Source: Spirochaetota bacterium (lineage in GTDB: Bacteria > Spirochaetota > GWE2-31-10 > MWDO01). From it: a stretch of DNA of 15,511 nt. Below are positions 9,301 through 14,781 of this stretch, one piece after another. A program made the position numbers and the translations under genes. The notes under the pieces were generated by a model. The model was not told the DNA's origin. It did no database searches and saw nothing but the letters and a program-made list of their open reading frames with translations. Location: NCBI GenBank assembly GCA_017998755.1, contig JAGOCL010000018.1, positions 1 to 15,511 of the forward strand, written 5' to 3'. How positions within the stretch are numbered: the stretch's first letter is position 1; each line of letters begins with the position of its first letter.

Positions 9301-9445
9301 ATCTTCGGATTATGGGGCGATATGGAGTGAAGAAACAAGCGTAGGAGCTAGATATTGGAAATGCATAGCGTCTTCCTCAAACTGGGAGACGGTAGCGGCG
9401 GTCGAGTATGTTTCGAGGATTATTTTTGTCAGTAACAACGAGTAG
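6353..9445 (+). CDS. Large surface lipoprotein with 14-blade Asp-box (BNR-like) propeller region
   Basis: 1030 residues from the ATG chosen by its Shine-Dalgarno. The signal peptide ends in lipobox VPGC, with Cys23 as the lipidated residue. Residues of about 46-140 and 148-232 are two carboxypeptidase-regulatory-like beta-sandwiches (GKFEATGLSEGKYTITV; GDFCIKDIPVGTYNI). Residues of about 236-330 and 333-433 are two cadherin-like beta-sandwich repeats (YLSNLTVSNGVLSPAF; YLSDLITSIGTLNPVF). From residue 451 to the end come fourteen repeats of about 42 residues, consensus W-x-S-I-A-S-S-S-D-G-T-K-L-A-A, then NGYIYTSTDSGATWTE. The S-x-D-x-G-x-T-W element is the Asp-box of BNR/sialidase-type propellers. 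The last repeat lacks its Asp-box strand. Sialidase catalytic residues were not identified and the blades are near-identical, so a binding or scaffold role is more likely than an enzyme. It probably sits on the cell surface with the preceding lipoprotein, about 116 nt away. Confidence 0.87.
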   Translation: MKGFCKIFSALIVITALISVPGCVFNNIDVENAQNVLNDAVNDNNGIRGTVKITGMNDVSDCVVIVEKQIDGIKTATVFNTLYRSMRSDNLYPEDIRVIKTDKYGKFEATGLSEGKYTITVKKADTLGAIVKDIVIKNERALVDLDIVLTATGRLTGNVKLSDMTTDMFGSFVYAEGTSYIAATDGTGDFCIKDIPVGTYNIIFYREGYNTYRKVGVTITAAVDNPTGTIELGKISNNVYLSNLTVSNGVLSPAFDKGITYYDVSVDDSVIGIAFTPESEDIKSTIKINGITVASGTQSEVVEIKDGRNVFSIDVTSENGEMRNYITVVTRYSAYLSDLITSIGTLNPVFNKDVKNYSVEILRTSTMNITAFVDRSDLLIKVRLNNGSWSQLISGLVSNDFQITLGDNTIDIMVINDVSNTSSIYSIIITRTYLSSGYDRNAPGNLGALEFMAIASSWDGTKLAAVVEDGYIYTSTDSGTTWTEQKSSGYRRWFSIASSSDGTKLAAVVFNGYIYTSTDSGATWTERTSSGIRGWRSIASSSDGTKLAAGADGEYIYTSTDSGATWAERTTAGSRVWISITSSSDGTKLAAVAYNGYIYTSTNSGATWTERTSSGIRGWHSIASSIDGTKLAAVALSSGYIYTSTDSGATWTERTISGAANWRSIASSSDGTKLAVVADYRNIYTSTDSGATWTEQTSSGSWWWYSIASSSDGTKLAAGVYNGNNGGYIYTSTDSGATWTERTSSGSRGWRSIALSSDGTKLAAVVNNGYIYTSTDSGATWIEQTSSGIRVWYSIASSSDGTKLAAVVTNGYIYTSTDSGATWTEQTSSGSRNWYSIASSSDGTKLAAVVTNGYIYTSTDSGATWTEQTSSGSRNWYSITSSSDGTKLAAVVNNGYICTSLNSGITWTGRTSAGSRLWSSITSSSDGAKLAAVVTNGYIYTSTDSGVTWTERTSSGSRNWYSITSSSDGTKLAAVVANGYIYTSSDYGAIWSEETSVGARYWKCIASSSNWETVAAVEYVSRIIFVSNNE
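7703..9442 (+). repeat. Tandem 126-bp repeats encoding 14 propeller blades
   Basis: Thirteen complete units and one terminal partial unit, nominally 126 bp (42 codons). Two units are longer: one has one extra residue (SSGYIYT, near 8262) and one has four (NGNNGGYIYT, near 8518). Units 9 and 10 are identical over 101 bp (8759-8859 and 8885-8985). Variation elsewhere is concentrated around the positions before NGYIYT and after TSSG. Confidence 0.93.
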
Positions 9446-9455
9446 GGGTGTCTAT

Positions 9456-9491
9456 AGATCTGTCAGGTTTGTGAAAAAGCCTGACAGATCT
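9456..9491. terminator. Strong intergenic hairpin after the propeller lipoprotein
   Basis: AGATCTGTCAGG (9456-9467) and CCTGACAGATCT (9480-9491) form a perfect 12-bp stem. The 12-nt loop can extend it by three or four more pairs. The hairpin lies 10 nt after the lipoprotein stop and 50 nt before the next gene. No T-tract follows on either strand, so it may be a transcript-end stabiliser or a mobile palindromic repeat rather than a classical intrinsic terminator. Confidence 0.6.
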
Positions 9492-9541
9492 GGCTAAATG
9501 ACGAATATAAAAATATATAAATTATTAAGGAGTAAAAAAAA

Positions 9542-10069
9542 ATGGAAATATTAAATCCGCCAAAAGGATCTTATAGTATAAACAATAAAAAAGAACATTA
9601 TGAGTTTTTGGGAAAATTGATGAATTTCTTTGTATTAAATGATTCTAAATATTCATATTCAAAGAATGGAATAAAATATTTTGGATGGGCAGGACAAAAA
9701 ATTTTAAATATTTTAAATGGAAAAATAGCGAGTTTATTTGATTTAAAATCCCCGCCGATTGTTAAAGTAAAAATGCGAGAAATACTAAATTATTTTAGAA
9801 ATAATAAATTATGGGAACCGGATATAAAATACAGTCAAGAATATTTTGTATGTTCTGATCAAAATTCAAATTTAATTAATAATTGGTGTAATCATATAAG
9901 AAATTCTTTGGCTCATGGACTATTTGGAATATTCTTAAATGAAAATGACGAGGAGTACGTCTGGTTTCAAAATAAAGGTAATAAGAACAAAATTAATATG
10001 AGAGGAATAATAAAAAAAAGTAATCTCTTAAAAATCATCGATATTATTGAAACCGGGTATAAAGAATAA
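9542..10069 (+). CDS. Small protein with HEPN-like RxxxxH motif
   Basis: 175 residues, no signal peptide or membrane helix. AAGGAG sits 9 nt before the ATG, and the start is unambiguous. The notable element is W-C-N-H-I-R-N-S-L-A-H-G, where R120 and H125 form the R-x4-H signature of HEPN ribonuclease-fold proteins. The Gly and the aromatic/acidic stretch after it (EEYVWF), followed by a final helix (LLKIIDII), resemble HEPN families of the pEK499_p136 type. The N-terminal half (FFVLNDSKYSYSKNGIKYFGW) is not recognised. Known HEPN proteins with an intact RxxxxH often cut RNA in toxin-antitoxin, abortive-infection or CRISPR contexts, but some are only structural. The gene overlaps the ribosome binding site of the downstream membrane-protein gene, so the two are almost certainly co-translated. 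The HEPN call is motif-based. Confidence 0.6.
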   Translation: MEILNPPKGSYSINNKKEHYEFLGKLMNFFVLNDSKYSYSKNGIKYFGWAGQKILNILNGKIASLFDLKSPPIVKVKMREILNYFRNNKLWEPDIKYSQEYFVCSDQNSNLINNWCNHIRNSLAHGLFGIFLNENDEEYVWFQNKGNKNKINMRGIIKKSNLLKIIDIIETGYKE

Positions 10070-10081
10070 GGAGAATATCTT

Positions 10082-10795
10082 ATGGAGAATTTCGGACTAA
10101 AATTTAGTTTATACGACTTCTTTGGATATTTTATTCCGGGATTTGTGAGTATTTTGCTGATATTACTAGCAATCTTTTTTTCCGATATTTATGGCGATAA
10201 AAATACTGACGGGAAATTAATATCTTCGGATATAAAGAACGAATATTCTATAAGTAATCTAAGCGATAAGATTTTTATTATTCTAAATATATATAAGGAT
10301 TTATTTCTGAAAATTAAATTTGTATTATTCATTCCTATTGTTATTATTACCTACATTTTCGGTCATATTATTTATTCAGTTAGTATGGTAGTTTTATGTA
10401 TTATTGATCGTATTCCGTGCTTTTTTAATTACAAATCTAAACTAAATAAATTATTTTGTGAGATAATTCAAAAAAATAAAATTAATATTGATAAAAAATA
10501 TATATCTGAAGATTTTTATTATATTTCGTATGTAATAAAGAAAAATTCCGAATTATATCATTCAAGAATATTTGTTTTTTTAACATTTTATGGAATGGCT
10601 CTGGGACTTGGAATAATTTTTTTTGTTTTTACATTTATATTTTTAATAATCAATAATAATGACGGATTGATTTTTATGGCTTCCGGTATATCTTTATTAT
10701 TTTTCGCTTTATCATTTTATGAATTCTATTTATTCAGAAATTACTACATAAAAAGCGTTTTTTCTTCATATTTAGTTTCCGATTTCGAGAAGTAA
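10082..10795 (+). CDS. Four-helix membrane protein partnered with the HEPN-like protein
   Basis: 237 residues, family not firmly recognised. AAGGAG at 10068-10073 overlaps the stop codon of the upstream gene and lies 8 nt before the ATG. Predicted membrane segments are at about 12-34, 79-107, 162-191 and 194-218. The first carries Y11-D-F-F-G-Y-F-I-P-G20 and the second ends near G94-H95. The loop between helices 1 and 2 (about 35-75) is hydrophilic and acidic. The loop between helices 2 and 3 (about 110-160) is Lys-rich and probably cytoplasmic. There is no cleavable signal peptide and no transporter or enzyme motif. The tight pairing suggests a membrane effector or anchor for the HEPN-like protein, or a component it regulates. 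This is inference from context only. Confidence 0.7.
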   Translation: MENFGLKFSLYDFFGYFIPGFVSILLILLAIFFSDIYGDKNTDGKLISSDIKNEYSISNLSDKIFIILNIYKDLFLKIKFVLFIPIVIITYIFGHIIYSVSMVVLCIIDRIPCFFNYKSKLNKLFCEIIQKNKINIDKKYISEDFYYISYVIKKNSELYHSRIFVFLTFYGMALGLGIIFFVFTFIFLIINNNDGLIFMASGISLLFFALSFYEFYLFRNYYIKSVFSSYLVSDFEK

Positions 10796-10806
10796 ATATT
10801 GAGATG

Positions 10807-10902
10807 AACTCAATTTCCCGTCCCCCTTCTTTTTGGCAAAAGAGAAGGGGGAGGTTTAAGAATAAAGCTGTTTTAAATTTTATCCAACGCGGGGGTTGAG
10901 TT
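10807..10902. repeat. Nested palindromic intergenic element
   Basis: An inner stem pairs TCCCCCTTCT (10821-10830) with AGAAGGGGGA (10843-10852) and extends into TTTT/AAAG, leaving a GGCA loop. An outer inverted pair AACTCAA (10807-10813) and TTGAGTT (10896-10902) flanks it. The element starts 11 nt after the membrane-protein stop. It may end that transcript, but no T-tract follows the inner stem. It also has the look of a dispersed intergenic palindrome. Confidence 0.65.
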
Positions 10903-10980
10903 TGATTCAATCCGGCCAATTACGTTGCGTCAGACAACTTTCTTAACTCGCCTAACGCGCTCAAACCATTAAGAAGCAGT

Positions 10981-11023
10981 AAAAAAAAAACAGCCCTTCT
11001 CAATCATATAGATAAGAAGGGCT
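10981..11023 (-). terminator. Rho-independent terminator of the fabI-etfBA-acyl-CoA dehydrogenase operon
   Basis: On the minus strand a perfect 9-bp stem AGCCCTTCT/AGAAGGGCT (11015-11023 with 10992-11000, 14-nt loop) is followed, after one G, by ten consecutive T (10981-10990 read on the complement). It begins 57 nt after the acyl-CoA dehydrogenase stop codon. This is a textbook intrinsic terminator. Confidence 0.9.
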
Positions 11024-11079
11024 AATCAAAGCGTAAAACCGCCGAATTCTAACCAATATGTAAACTCATCGGATATATT

Positions 11080-12801
11080 CTAATTTTTCCCGTCCAATAT
11101 AGAAGTTTTATTTTTCAAAAATGCGTCTGTGTCTTTGGTTATAATCTCGCTTTTCATCTTTACTTCGGGATACGCAAAGTCAAGAAAAAAGGTAGCCATA
11201 TCTTTTTTCCTGCAAGACTTAACGGCGTCGCGGACCATCAAATAGCCAATCGCTACTTTGCAAGCCATTTCGACTACCCTTCTTGCGTGATACTCTTGAA
11301 AAGCCGGATCGTTTTTAGTTTTAATATGAGTTACTGCGTTTTCCAAAATCAAAGCCATATCCTTTACCTTATTATGAAGATCGTCCGCTCCGGTAAAATC
11401 AAAATCCTCTTCGTACTCGCGGATTCTTTCAAACAAAGTCCCCGATATAACCCCGCCTATTGCGGCGACTACCTGAAGTTGAGTCGTTCCTTCGTATATA
11501 TTGGTAATTCTAGCGTCTCTGTAATGTCTTTCGGCGTTGAATTCTTTCATATAACCCGTTCCGCCATGAATTTGAATGCCGTCGTACGCTACTTCGTTAG
11601 CTATCTCGGTATTATACGCCTTAGCCATCGGGGTAAACAAAGCGGCGTAGTTCGTATATCTTTTAACTTCGCTTCGAAGTTCGTTGGCTTTCTCCGGATA
11701 TTTCTCGACGGTATGTTCCAGCCCGTCCTTTATATCGACTATCTGCGCCGTTTCGTAAAGTAAAGCCCTTGCCGCTTCTACTTTCATACGCATTACCCCC
11801 AAAAGTTCGGAAACCGGTATCATCTCCTTAATCGTCTTTTTAAACTGGACTCTCTCTTTAGCGTATTTGTCCGCTTCGTAATACGCCGCTTCGGCGATTC
11901 CTAACGCCTGCGCCGCTATAGCCAGACGCGCTCCGTTCATAAGCGACATAACGTATCTGATAAGCCCCATTTTCCTTTTACCGACGAGGATCGCCGGCGC
12001 GTTGTTGAACTGTATCTCGCATGTGGGGGAACCGTGAATTCCCAATTTATGCTCTATTCTTCTTATCTTCATCTTGGAGTCTCTTTCATATAAAAACATC
12101 GAAAGCCCTCTACCGTCGCTAGTTCCCTCTTCGCTTCGCGCCAGAACTAAAGATATCTGCCCGCAACCGTTGGTAATAAATCTTTTAACGCCGTTTAGAT
12201 ACCATTTCCCCTCCTCGTCTTGAAACGCTTTGAGTTGGACGGCTTGAAGATCGCTTCCGGCGTCGGGCTCGGTAAGAGCCATCGAACCGGTTACCTCGCC
12301 TGAGCAGAATCTAGGAAGATATTTGGATTTGACGTCTTCGTCGCCAAACTTGTATATTGTTTCGGCGATATCCTGAAGTCCCAAAATATACATTAGCGAC
12401 GCGTCGGCTCTCGAAACAATCTCGGTAGCGATAGTATAAATCGTTACCGGACAGTTAAGTCCGCCGTACTTTCTTGGAAGCGTAAATCCCATAAGGTCCG
12501 CTTTGGTAAGCATATCGAGCGCCTCGGCCGTCCCTTTGGCGTATTCAACCTCTCCGTTAGCAAGCGTAGCCCCAAATTCGTCCACATCTTTAGCCCTCGG
12601 CTCTATATAATTCCCCGATATATCTCCGACTATATCAAGAATTCTGTCGTAAGAATCTTTAGCGTCGGCGTTATTCTTTACGGCGTAATCATACTTGCCT
12701 TTATCCGCAAAGTTATCCTCTTTTAGTTCAATTATCCAATCGAGATTCATATTTTTAAATTGAAATTGAATATCGTCGTTATCTTTATAAAAATTTGGCA
12801 T
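11080..12801 (-). CDS. Long-form FAD-dependent acyl-CoA dehydrogenase
   Basis: 573 residues, against about 380 for the short MCAD-type enzymes. It belongs to the longer class with an N-terminal extension (YKDNDDIQFQF, like AcylCoA_DH_N) and a C-terminal helical domain (about 455-570). The core has the FAD/substrate motif GSMALTEPDAGSD (172-184), the mid-domain (YLNGVKRFITNG, 201-212) and the C-terminal helical bundle with IHGGTGYMKEFNAE (411-424). Catalytic Glu437 lies in IYEGTTQ, the usual base for alpha-proton abstraction. It oxidises an acyl-CoA to the 2-enoyl-CoA and passes electrons to ETF. The exact acyl chain cannot be read from sequence; long-chain, branched and methylthio substrates all occur in this class. 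AAGGAG overlapping the etfA stop codon lies 7 nt before the start. It is the last gene of the operon. Confidence 0.93.
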   Translation of the reverse strand: MPNFYKDNDDIQFQFKNMNLDWIIELKEDNFADKGKYDYAVKNNADAKDSYDRILDIVGDISGNYIEPRAKDVDEFGATLANGEVEYAKGTAEALDMLTKADLMGFTLPRKYGGLNCPVTIYTIATEIVSRADASLMYILGLQDIAETIYKFGDEDVKSKYLPRFCSGEVTGSMALTEPDAGSDLQAVQLKAFQDEEGKWYLNGVKRFITNGCGQISLVLARSEEGTSDGRGLSMFLYERDSKMKIRRIEHKLGIHGSPTCEIQFNNAPAILVGKRKMGLIRYVMSLMNGARLAIAAQALGIAEAAYYEADKYAKERVQFKKTIKEMIPVSELLGVMRMKVEAARALLYETAQIVDIKDGLEHTVEKYPEKANELRSEVKRYTNYAALFTPMAKAYNTEIANEVAYDGIQIHGGTGYMKEFNAERHYRDARITNIYEGTTQLQVVAAIGGVISGTLFERIREYEEDFDFTGADDLHNKVKDMALILENAVTHIKTKNDPAFQEYHARRVVEMACKVAIGYLMVRDAVKSCRKKDMATFFLDFAYPEVKMKSEIITKDTDAFLKNKTSILDGKN

Positions 12802-12812
12802 GGCGTATCTCC

Positions 12813-13826
12813 TTATTTCTTGTGAGCTTTGTAAACTTCGATGAATTTGGGAACGACTTCGTTCAGGTCGCCGACGATCCCGTAATGAGCTACGTTAAAT
12901 ATCGGAGCTCGAGGATCGCTATTGATCGCAACGATTCTAGAAGACTCGCACATACCGGCTAGATGCTGTATCTGACCGGATATTCCTACCGCAACGTAAA
13001 GCTTAGGTCTAACGGTAGTCCCCGTCTGACCGACTTGATGGTCTTTTGGTATAAATCCCGCGTCCACCGCCGCTCTAGAACCGCCGACAACCCCTCCTAG
13101 CGCATGAGCAAGTTCGCGGATAAGTTTGAAATTCTCCTTAGTCCCGACGCCCATACCGCCTGAGACTATGACGTTAGCGCCTTTGAGATCGACAAGTTTC
13201 TCTTGTTTGATTTTCTTTATAATCTCTGTAATTAATAATTCTTTTGGAAGATTCGGCTTGATTTCGACAATCTCCCCTTTTTTTGAACCATCCGGAGCAT
13301 TCATCTTCATGACGCCTTCGCGAACCGTCGCCATTTGCGGCCTTTTGTCGGGCGACACAATTGTGGCGACGATATTTCCGCCGAACGCCGGTCTTATCTG
13401 ATACAGAATGTTTTTATACTCTTTATCTTTTGAAGAATAATCTCCAATCTTCAGATTGGTGCAGTCCGCGGTAAGCCCGACTTTCAACTCGGAGGCGATC
13501 CTCGGAGCTATATCCCTTCCGGTTATAGTCGCGCCGTACAATACGATTTGCGGAGAATATTCTTTAATAAGGTCTGCGACAATTCTTGAATATGGAAGCG
13601 TCGTATAGTCTTTCAAGTTGGCGTCCTCGGCAAGATATACCTTGTCCGCTCCGTAAGAAAATACTTTTACCGCTAGGTCTTTAACGTTAGCTCCTATCAA
13701 TACTCCCGCCGACTTTACTCCGAGAGTTTTGGCGAGATCGGCGGCTTTACTGACCAATTCCAAACTTACGTCGGCGATCTTACCCCCGTCCTGTTCTATA
13801 TAAACCCAAACTTCGTTTGTTTTCAT
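12813..13826 (-). CDS. etfA: Electron transfer flavoprotein alpha subunit
   Basis: 337 residues, normal length for EtfA and without an N-terminal ferredoxin extension. The N-terminal half is the adenine-nucleotide-hydrolase-like fold shared with EtfB. The C-terminal half carries the FAD-binding signatures: SGGMGVG (222-228), GGSRAAVDAGF (248-258, with R251), QVGQTGTTVRP (264-274), GISGQIQH (281-288) and the final INSDPRAPIF...YGIVGDL (301-321). It forms a heterodimer with EtfB and carries electrons from the acyl-CoA dehydrogenase encoded directly downstream. AAGGAG lies in the 12-nt gap after etfB. The identification is firm; whether it performs electron bifurcation is open. Confidence 0.96.
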   Translation of the reverse strand: MKTNEVWVYIEQDGGKIADVSLELVSKAADLAKTLGVKSAGVLIGANVKDLAVKVFSYGADKVYLAEDANLKDYTTLPYSRIVADLIKEYSPQIVLYGATITGRDIAPRIASELKVGLTADCTNLKIGDYSSKDKEYKNILYQIRPAFGGNIVATIVSPDKRPQMATVREGVMKMNAPDGSKKGEIVEIKPNLPKELLITEIIKKIKQEKLVDLKGANVIVSGGMGVGTKENFKLIRELAHALGGVVGGSRAAVDAGFIPKDHQVGQTGTTVRPKLYVAVGISGQIQHLAGMCESSRIVAINSDPRAPIFNVAHYGIVGDLNEVVPKFIEVYKAHKK

Positions 13827-13838
13827 TCTTTTCTCCTT

Positions 13839-14711
13839 TTAGCTTATGATATGCTCGGCGGCGAGTTCGTTTATAAGAAGTTCGTAGCCGGTCTTAGAGT
13901 TGTCGATATGTTTTACCTCTTTAGCGCCGAGAATGACGCTGTCGATCTCTTTAACTTTTGTCGGACTTCCCGAAAGCCCGCACTGTTCGGGCTCGGCTTC
14001 TATATCTGCGACGCTCCATAGTTTGATTTTAACGTTTGATTTGTCTATCTCCGAAGTCTTAAGGTACTCTTCGTCGTAATTTTCCGCTTCGATTGGCGTT
14101 ATCGCGTATTTATTTGCAAGAACTTTTTTTGCAGACGGAAACCTCGGCGTGTTGGCGTCGTTAGTTACCGTAATTAGAACGGGAAGTTTGGTTTTCAATA
14201 TTTCAAAACCGCCGTCTATATTTCTCTCCGCCTTGATCGAACCGTCTTTTACCTCAACGATATTGCAAACGCAAGTAAGCTGGTTTATCCCGAGTTTTTC
14301 GGCGGTCTGCGGTCCTACCTGAGCGGTATCTCCGTCGATCGCCTGTCTGCCGCACAAAATTATATCATATCCTTTGAGCTTTTTTATAGCCATAGATAGG
14401 GCGTAGCTTGTCGCTAAAGTATCCGCTCCGGCAAATTTTCGATCGGAAATCAAAACCGCTTCGTCCGCCCCTCTGAACAGAGAATCTCTCAAAACCTGAG
14501 AAGCGTTTGGAGGCCCCATCGTAATAACGGTAATTTTACCGCCGTATTTCTCTTTTATCTTTAAAGCCTCTTCAAGGGCGTTTAAATCCTCGGGATTGAA
14601 AATTGCCGGAAGAGCCGCTCTGTTAACGGTTCCGTCCGGTTTCATAGCGTCCCCTTTGATATTGTGAGTGTCGGGAACCTGTTTAACCAACGTTACAATC
14701 TTAAGATCCAT
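13839..14711 (-). CDS. etfB: Electron transfer flavoprotein beta subunit
   Basis: 290 residues, slightly longer than mitochondrial EtfB (about 255). Motifs seen: VKQVPD (9-14), NPEDLNALEEAL (39-50), TMGPPNA (64-70), GADTLATS (95-102), CGRQAIDGDTAQVGP (120-134) and GLSGSPTKV (245-253). They match the clostridial Bcd-associated EtfB pattern (G-R-Q-A-I-D-G-D-T-A-Q-V-G-P) rather than the mitochondrial one (GKQAIDDDCNQTG). It binds the adenine nucleotide, or a second FAD in bifurcating forms, and docks to the dehydrogenase. AAGGAG sits 7 nt before the ATG. A 70-nt gap separates it from fabI upstream; a weak inverted repeat (CAGTTT/AAACTG, 14744-14767) lies there, but no convincing promoter. Confidence 0.95.
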   Translation of the reverse strand: MDLKIVTLVKQVPDTHNIKGDAMKPDGTVNRAALPAIFNPEDLNALEEALKIKEKYGGKITVITMGPPNASQVLRDSLFRGADEAVLISDRKFAGADTLATSYALSMAIKKLKGYDIILCGRQAIDGDTAQVGPQTAEKLGINQLTCVCNIVEVKDGSIKAERNIDGGFEILKTKLPVLITVTNDANTPRFPSAKKVLANKYAITPIEAENYDEEYLKTSEIDKSNVKIKLWSVADIEAEPEQCGLSGSPTKVKEIDSVILGAKEVKHIDNSKTGYELLINELAAEHIIS

Positions 14712-14781
14712 AATATTTCTCCTTATATTTATAGGAATGTTTGCAGTTTTTACGAATGAAGAAACTGTAAACCGTACTATT

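Noticed and set aside
7703..9442. Regular tandem repeats as a possible CRISPR or satellite array
   Set aside because: The period is about 126 bp, in frame, with protein-level conservation of Asp-box blades and no spacer/repeat structure.
9542..10795. AT-richness of the HEPN-like cassette as proof of horizontal transfer
   Set aside because: GC is low (13 of 60 bases at 9601-9660, against 28 of 60 at 11761-11820), but parts of the kinase gene are just as low (11 of 60 at 2701-2760), so composition alone does not mark it as foreign.
11287..11763. Plus-strand open frame of 158 codons inside the acyl-CoA dehydrogenase gene
   Set aside because: It is antisense to the catalytic and helical-bundle region of a clear enzyme gene, and its translation shows no family features.
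14744..14767. CAGTTT/AAACTG inverted repeat between fabI and etfB as a terminator or attenuator
   Set aside because: A six-bp AT-rich stem with a 12-nt loop and no T-run; kept only as a note in the etfB entry.
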